NCBI GenBank assembly: GCA_015064845.1
Contig: SVRL01000005.1
Span: 18,434-82,433 of the forward strand
DNA from: Oscillospiraceae bacterium
GTDB taxonomy: Bacteria > Bacillota > Clostridia > Oscillospirales > CAG-272
Reading direction: 5' to 3'
Length of the DNA stretch: 64,000 nt
Shown: piece after piece, positions 58,615-64,000 of the stretch
Layout of the letters: each line of letters starts with the position of its first letter
Position numbering within the stretch: the stretch's first letter is position 1
Notes under the pieces: generated by a model
What the model saw: only the letters and a program-made list of their open reading frames with translations
What the model was told of the DNA's origin: nothing
The model's database searches: none
Position numbers and translations under genes: made by a program

Positions 58615-61600
58615 CTATAGTTTTTTAAATTTTATTTGTATATATTTTTTTAACAAATCGTTAATAAATCCAAAAATCGGCTCCAACCGCTTTCTTTTGC
58701 ATAAAACGTGAGGGCGTTCCGCAGGTTTGATCAAAATTCTGCCCGGATACTGCGCCGCAATTTCCGACCAGGTTACCACATCCAGAACACTCGGATAGAT
58801 GAGCACGTCGTCGCGGTTCTGATCGATCTGCAAAAATCCGCATTCGCTCGCAAGCGAACGGATCAAAGAAATGGAGATCAACGCTTCCACCGAGTTCGGA
58901 TATTCTCCGTAACGGTCAAGAAGTTCATCCGCAATATCGTCCGCATCCTCTTGATTTTCAATAGATGCGATTTTTTTATAAATATCAATTCTCTGCGCAG
59001 GAGAAGAAATATAATCCTCCGGAATATAGGAATCTCTGCTGATATTGATCACACATTCCGTTTTCTCTTTCGGTTTTAAACCTTTCTCCTCCAATACGGC
59101 ATCGTTCAGTATTTTCAAATACATATCGTAACCGACACTTTCCATATGACCGTGCTGCTGGGAGCCGAGAATATCTCCCGCTCCGCGAATTTCAAGGTCG
59201 CGCAGCGCAATTTTAAAACCGGAACCAAATTCCGTAAAATCCCTGAGCGCCTGCAAACGCTTGGAAGAAATATCCGTCAATACTTTTCCCTCGGGATAAG
59301 TAAAATATGCATAAGCGCGTCGGGCGGAACGTCCGACACGTCCTCGGATCTGGTGCAACTGCGAAAGCCCCATGCGGTCTGCATGCTCAATGATCAGCGT
59401 ATTGGCATTTGGAACGTCCACACCCGTTTCAATGATCGTCGTGCAAACCAAAATGTCAATATGACCGTCTACAAGCTCCTGCCAGATATCGGAAAGTTCC
59501 GTTTTACTCATCTGTCCATGCGCAAAGCGAATGGAAGCATCGAGAAAATGCTTCTGCAAATGCGCCGTTTTTTCCATGATGGTTTCTACTCTGTTATATA
59601 GGTAGAAAACCTGACCGCCTCTGTGTAATTCACGGCGGATCGCCTCAAAGATCACAACGTCATCATGCTCCAGAACATACGTCTGAACCGGCAAACGGTC
59701 TTCGGGAGCTTCGTCCAGAACAGACATATCGCGTACGGACGTCATTGCCATGTTCAGTGTTCTCGGAATCGGTGTTGCCGTCAAGGTCAAAACGTCGATA
59801 TTCTTCGAAAGCTGCTTCAATTTTTCTTTGTGTGCCACACCGAAACGCTGTTCTTCGTCAATAATCAGAAGTCCGAGATCTTTGAATTGAATATCGGAGG
59901 AAAGCAATCTGTGCGTACCGACAATAATATCAACGTCTCCGCGTCGGAGGGCTCTTGCTGTTGCACTCTGCTCTCCCGTTGTTTTAAAACGGGAAATATA
60001 CGAAACGTTGATCGGAAAACCTCTCATACGGGAACAGATGGTGTTATAATGCTGCATGGCAAGAATCGTGGTCGGAACAAGGATCGCAACCTGCTTGGAA
60101 TCCATGACCGCCTTGAAAGCCGCTCTCAGAGCAACTTCCGTTTTTCCGAATCCAACGTCTCCGCAAAGCAAACGGTCCATGGGAACGGATTTTTCCATGT
60201 CATCTTTAATATCACGAACGGCAATCAGCTGTCCGTCCGTTTCTTCATACGGGAAGGTGGATTCAAATTCCCTCTGCATTTCATCGTCGGCTGAAAAAGC
60301 AAAACCGGGACGGCGCAAACGTTCCGCATACAGAGCAATCAGCTCCTTTGCCATACTCTTCGCCGCTTTTTTTACTTTTGATTTGGCTTTATTCCATTCG
60401 GGACCGCCAAGCGTGGATAAACGCAACGTGCCGTTTTCCGATGCCGCTCCGATATACTTTGAAACGGTTTCTATCTGATCGCACGGAATATAAAGAACGT
60501 CTTTTCCCGCATATTGAATTTTGATATGATCCCGACGGATTCCCTCATAGTTCCTGATGCTTTCCAATCCTTGATAGATACCGATGCCGTGGATATCATG
60601 CACGACATAATCCCCGACGTGAAGATCTGCGTAAGAAAGAATTTTTTCTTTGGAAGAAGATGACGTTTTTTTCGTTTTTGCATCTCTTCGGCGAAGCGCT
60701 TTTTCCGTTTTGTTACCGCCGTAAAGAGAAATACAAACAAAACGCTCCGTCTGCATTTCAAATCCTTTCAAATCAAAGGATGAAAGCATGACCATCCCCG
60801 GAATCAATCCGGTTTTCGGATCGCTGACCAGAACAGCGGGAATTTCGTTTTCAATCAAAAGCGTTCGCATAGCACCCGCTTCCGTTTCATTCTCGCATAA
60901 AAGGACAATGGAATATCCTGCTCTCATATACGACGTGATATCTTCCAGAACCACGGCAAAATTCGCAATTACGGAAGGTGTCGGACGAACCGAAAATGAA
61001 AACATACCGGAAAGTTTTCCCGGATATTGCGTGATAAAATTATTGAGAAGAACTGCGGAATGCGTTTCAAAGAACGACCACAGCGCAGAAGCTTCCTTAA
61101 AAAACTCACAATATTTCGGCAAAAGAAGTCCCGCTTCAATCAATTCTACAGTCGTTCTTTCCATATGTGCGCTTTCCGATTGCAAGCGGTCTGCAATTCC
61201 CGGCGTTTCCACCGCGAAGACCAATGCTTCTTTTTCCAAATAATCGAGAAGTATTGTTTTTTCCGAATATATATATGAAATATATTTATCCGAAAATGCA
61301 ATTTCAAGAGAGTTGGAAAGCGCATCGTATTCATGCATAAGAGAAGCTTTAATATCTGCGGAACGGGCTTTCTGCGCAGCGGAAAGAATCAGCGCGGAAA
61401 GTCCTTTTCTTTTCTCATCCGTAAATAAAATTTCTCTTGCGCAAGTCAACGTAAAACTGTTTATGTTCTCAATTTTTCTTTGTGTCATCAAATCAAAATA
61501 ACCGATCTGATCAACTTCATCCCCGAAAAGCTCCATGCGAACGGGTGTATGCAAATGTGGAGGAAAAACGTCCACGATACCGCCCCTGATGCTGAATTTA

Positions 61601-62130
61601 CCTTTTCCATCCACAAGTTCCGAACGAACGTATCCCGATTTCACAAGGAAATCAGCAAACGCATCCATAGATAACGAATCTCCGACGGAAACCGTTTTCG
61701 TTGCCCCACGAATCGTTTCTTTCGGAATGGTAAAGGAAAGTGCCGCCGTCGGTGTCGAAATCACGACATCCAGCTTTGCGTCCAATATGTCGGAAAGTAC
61801 GGCAATTCGTTCATGTTCCAATTCATGGGAAGATATCATATTGTAAAGAACGGGATCCCTTTCGGGATAAATCGCCGCGTTCAATCCAAATTCGGAAAGC
61901 GAATGCAGAAGTCTTGATGCAGTTTTTTCATCCGGAACACAAACAAAAGACACATGCGAGCCCAGATTTTTTTCCAAAATACAAGAAGCAAGGAAAACGT
62001 CCAACGCTCCCTCGCAAAGTCCTGTTACGAGAAAAGGATACTGTCTTGCTTTTTTTCCCCTTTCCCGTAAATGTTTGATAATTTCTCCGTATTCCCTATT
62101 TTCGCGAATACGGTCCAAAAAAAGATTCAT
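58615..62130 (-). CDS. mfd: Transcription-repair coupling factor
   Basis: DYVVHDIHGIGIYQGLE (RID), MDRLLCGDVGFGKTEVALRAAFKA, LLIIDEEQRFGV, TLTATPIPRTLNMAM, QIRGRVGRS. Confidence 0.98.
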   Translation of the reverse strand: MNLFLDRIRENREYGEIIKHLRERGKKARQYPFLVTGLCEGALDVFLASCILEKNLGSHVSFVCVPDEKTASRLLHSLSEFGLNAAIYPERDPVLYNMISSHELEHERIAVLSDILDAKLDVVISTPTAALSFTIPKETIRGATKTVSVGDSLSMDAFADFLVKSGYVRSELVDGKGKFSIRGGIVDVFPPHLHTPVRMELFGDEVDQIGYFDLMTQRKIENINSFTLTCAREILFTDEKRKGLSALILSAAQKARSADIKASLMHEYDALSNSLEIAFSDKYISYIYSEKTILLDYLEKEALVFAVETPGIADRLQSESAHMERTTVELIEAGLLLPKYCEFFKEASALWSFFETHSAVLLNNFITQYPGKLSGMFSFSVRPTPSVIANFAVVLEDITSYMRAGYSIVLLCENETEAGAMRTLLIENEIPAVLVSDPKTGLIPGMVMLSSFDLKGFEMQTERFVCISLYGGNKTEKALRRRDAKTKKTSSSSKEKILSYADLHVGDYVVHDIHGIGIYQGLESIRNYEGIRRDHIKIQYAGKDVLYIPCDQIETVSKYIGAASENGTLRLSTLGGPEWNKAKSKVKKAAKSMAKELIALYAERLRRPGFAFSADDEMQREFESTFPYEETDGQLIAVRDIKDDMEKSVPMDRLLCGDVGFGKTEVALRAAFKAVMDSKQVAILVPTTILAMQHYNTICSRMRGFPINVSYISRFKTTGEQSATARALRRGDVDIIVGTHRLLSSDIQFKDLGLLIIDEEQRFGVAHKEKLKQLSKNIDVLTLTATPIPRTLNMAMTSVRDMSVLDEAPEDRLPVQTYVLEHDDVVIFEAIRRELHRGGQVFYLYNRVETIMEKTAHLQKHFLDASIRFAHGQMSKTELSDIWQELVDGHIDILVCTTIIETGVDVPNANTLIIEHADRMGLSQLHQIRGRVGRSARRAYAYFTYPEGKVLTDISSKRLQALRDFTEFGSGFKIALRDLEIRGAGDILGSQQHGHMESVGYDMYLKILNDAVLEEKGLKPKEKTECVINISRDSYIPEDYISSPAQRIDIYKKIASIENQEDADDIADELLDRYGEYPNSVEALISISLIRSLASECGFLQIDQNRDDVLIYPSVLDVVTWSEIAAQYPGRILIKPAERPHVLCKRKRLEPIFGFINDLLKKYIQIKFKKL

Positions 62131-62161
62131 AAAAGGTTATCCTTGCCCTTTCTTCATCTGA

Positions 62162-62785
62162 TCAGCCGTTATAGAGACACATTGCGCGTTCATAATCTCC
62201 GCTCAGAATCAAAGGGATTGCTTTTTCGATATCACTGAATCGGGCAGAAATTACTTTTTTGTCTTCAGCGGGAATTTTTCCCGTTACCCAATCCGCCAGA
62301 TCATATTCCGGCGAAGGTTTGGCTCCCACGCCGATACGAATCCGCGGAAATTTATCGCTGCCTCCGTACTCAATGATGTTTTTCAAGCCGTTGTGACCTC
62401 CTGCACTTCCGCTTTTACGGATTCTGATTTTCCCGGGATTTTGAGTAATATCATCACACAAAACGAGGATATTCTGAGATGGGATCTTATAAAAATCCGC
62501 AGCCGCCGAAACAGCAGTCCCCGAACGGTTCATATATGTTTGCGGTTTCATCAAAAGCACGTTTTTGTCGCCGATGCGAACTTCTGCGCAAAGAGAATCG
62601 TATTTTGCGCGGTTGATTTTAACACCGAGCTTTTCAGCAACATAATCAATGGCAAGAAACCCCGCATTATGTCTGGTTTCTTCATATTCTCTTCCCGGAT
62701 TGCCAAGTCCCACAACAATATATTCCGGCTTACCCGAGGTACGGGTTGTTGTTGTAATTTGTTTGAACAAGTCTTCAATAGACAT
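62162..62785 (-). CDS. pth: Peptidyl-tRNA hydrolase
   Basis: YIVVGLGNPGREYEETRHNAGFLAIDYVA, LLMKPQTYMNRSG, GSAGGHNGLKNI. Start MSIEDLF at 62785 preferred. Confidence 0.96.
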   Translation of the reverse strand: MSIEDLFKQITTTTRTSGKPEYIVVGLGNPGREYEETRHNAGFLAIDYVAEKLGVKINRAKYDSLCAEVRIGDKNVLLMKPQTYMNRSGTAVSAAADFYKIPSQNILVLCDDITQNPGKIRIRKSGSAGGHNGLKNIIEYGGSDKFPRIRIGVGAKPSPEYDLADWVTGKIPAEDKKVISARFSDIEKAIPLILSGDYERAMCLYNG

Positions 62786-63040
62786 ATTATTCTCCTTTCT
62801 TTTATTTAAACTATATTTTATTATAGCAAACAATCATAAAAAAATCAAACAGTTTTTATATTTTACACGATATTGGGCATTTTATCAAGAGATTTTTCTT
62901 TCTTTTCGAAAAAAATTGTTAAATTTTTTTGAAAAATTTTGAAAAAACTATGGATAATATGAAAAGTTTGTGATATAATGGGTAGGTAAAGGTTTATTTC
63001 ATTAAATCCAAAAATCTAAAAATCTCGGAGGTAACTTGAA

Positions 63041-64000
63041 ATGGCAAAAAAATATGTTTACCTTTTCACCGAAGGTAACGCATCCATGCGTGAACTTCTC
63101 GGCGGTAAAGGTGCAAACCTTGCTGAAATGACCAACATCGGTCTTCCCGTACCCCAGGGCTTCACTATTTCTACCGAAGCTTGCACACAGTACTACGAAG
63201 ACGGCCAGAAGATCAACGATGAAATCATGGCTCAGATCATGGAATACATCGTTAAGATGGAAGAAATCACCGGTAAGAAATTCGGTGACCTTGAAAACCC
63301 CCTTCTCGTTTCCGTTCGTTCCGGCGCACGCGCTTCCATGCCCGGTATGATGGACACCATCCTCAACCTCGGTCTTAACGAAGACGTTGTTGAAGTTATG
63401 GCTAAAAAATCCGGCAATCCCCGTTGGGCTTACGACTGCTACAGAAGATTTATTCAGATGTACTCTGACGTCGTAATGGAAGTCGGCAAGAAGTATTTCG
63501 AAGAACTCATCGACAAGATGAAAGCAGAAAAAGGTGTTAAGCTTGACGTTGAACTCACAGCTGAAGACCTCAAAGAACTCGCAAATCAGTTCAAAGCTGA
63601 ATATAAAGCAAAAATCGGCGCAGACTTCCCGAGCGATCCTAAGGAACAGCTCATCGGTGCTGTTAAAGCCGTATTCCGTTCTTGGGACAACCCCCGCGCT
63701 AACGTTTACCGCCGTGACAACGATATTCCCTACTCTTGGGGTACCGCTGTTAACGTACAGATGATGGCATTCGGTAACATGGGTGATAACTGCGGTACCG
63801 GTGTTGCGTTCACTCGTGACCCCGCTACAGGCGAAAAGAAACTCATGGGCGAATTCCTCACAAACGCACAGGGTGAAGACGTAGTTGCAGGTGTTCGTAC
63901 ACCTATGCCCATTGCTGAAATGGCTGACAAATTCCCTGCTGCTTTTGCACAGTTCAAGGAAGTTTGCCAGATTCTTGAAAACCATTACCGCGATATGCAG
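63041..64000 (+). CDS. ppdK: Pyruvate, phosphate dikinase, N-terminal part (3' truncated by window edge)
   Basis: MAKKYVYLFTEGNASMRELLGGKGANLAEMTNIGLPVPQGFTISTEAC...VSVRSGARASMPGMMDTILNLG...; RBS CGGAGG; no stop in window so missing from the ORF track. Confidence 0.96.
   Translation, partial: MAKKYVYLFTEGNASMRELLGGKGANLAEMTNIGLPVPQGFTISTEACTQYYEDGQKINDEIMAQIMEYIVKMEEITGKKFGDLENPLLVSVRSGARASMPGMMDTILNLGLNEDVVEVMAKKSGNPRWAYDCYRRFIQMYSDVVMEVGKKYFEELIDKMKAEKGVKLDVELTAEDLKELANQFKAEYKAKIGADFPSDPKEQLIGAVKAVFRSWDNPRANVYRRDNDIPYSWGTAVNVQMMAFGNMGDNCGTGVAFTRDPATGEKKLMGEFLTNAQGEDVVAGVRTPMPIAEMADKFPAAFAQFKEVCQILENHYRDMQ

Noticed and set aside
1-64000. CRISPR arrays, IS elements, prophage or conjugative modules
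   Set aside because: No regularly spaced direct repeats of CRISPR size, no transposase, and no structural or conjugation proteins seen in the translated ORFs.

Overview
64 kb chromosomal window from a low-GC Firmicutes/Clostridia-like genome (lineage is inference from gene content and style). It is mostly housekeeping and carbohydrate-catabolism genes, with no convincing phage, transposase or CRISPR array. Recognisable content: a GH2 beta-galactosidase C-terminus at the left edge; an FGGY kinase; GH32; a solitary MmeI-like type IIL restriction-methylation enzyme; pckG; tRNA-Ser(GCT) with promoter and terminator; an M3 peptidase; a hexuronate locus (AraC regulator, GH4 with a CHEV motif, uxaB-uxaA-uxaC); GH36 alpha-galactosidase; a TPP riboswitch with terminator followed by thiM-thiE-HAD::thiD; a Y-family polymerase with a YolD-like partner; a PH-domain membrane protein pair; ychF; a NahK-like kinase; manA; mfd; pth; and the 5' end of ppdK at the right edge (absent from the ORF track because it runs off the window). 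Best second-look items: (i) a 16-bp perfect inverted repeat, with pseudo-palindromic halves spaced about six helical turns apart, between GH4 and uxaB; (ii) an unassigned structured RNA candidate plus terminator near 39.45-39.60 kb; (iii) a chain of three mini-hairpins joined by ATATCAC spacers near 31.94-32.01 kb; (iv) a ~133-bp nested inverted-repeat MITE-like element near 50.8 kb; (v) a single-ORF HAD-ThiD fusion; (vi) a one-base frameshift that makes a membrane-protein ORF read into the TPP riboswitch. I found no strong evidence of a wholly new multi-gene system. All calls come from reading the sequence and from family knowledge; no searches were run.
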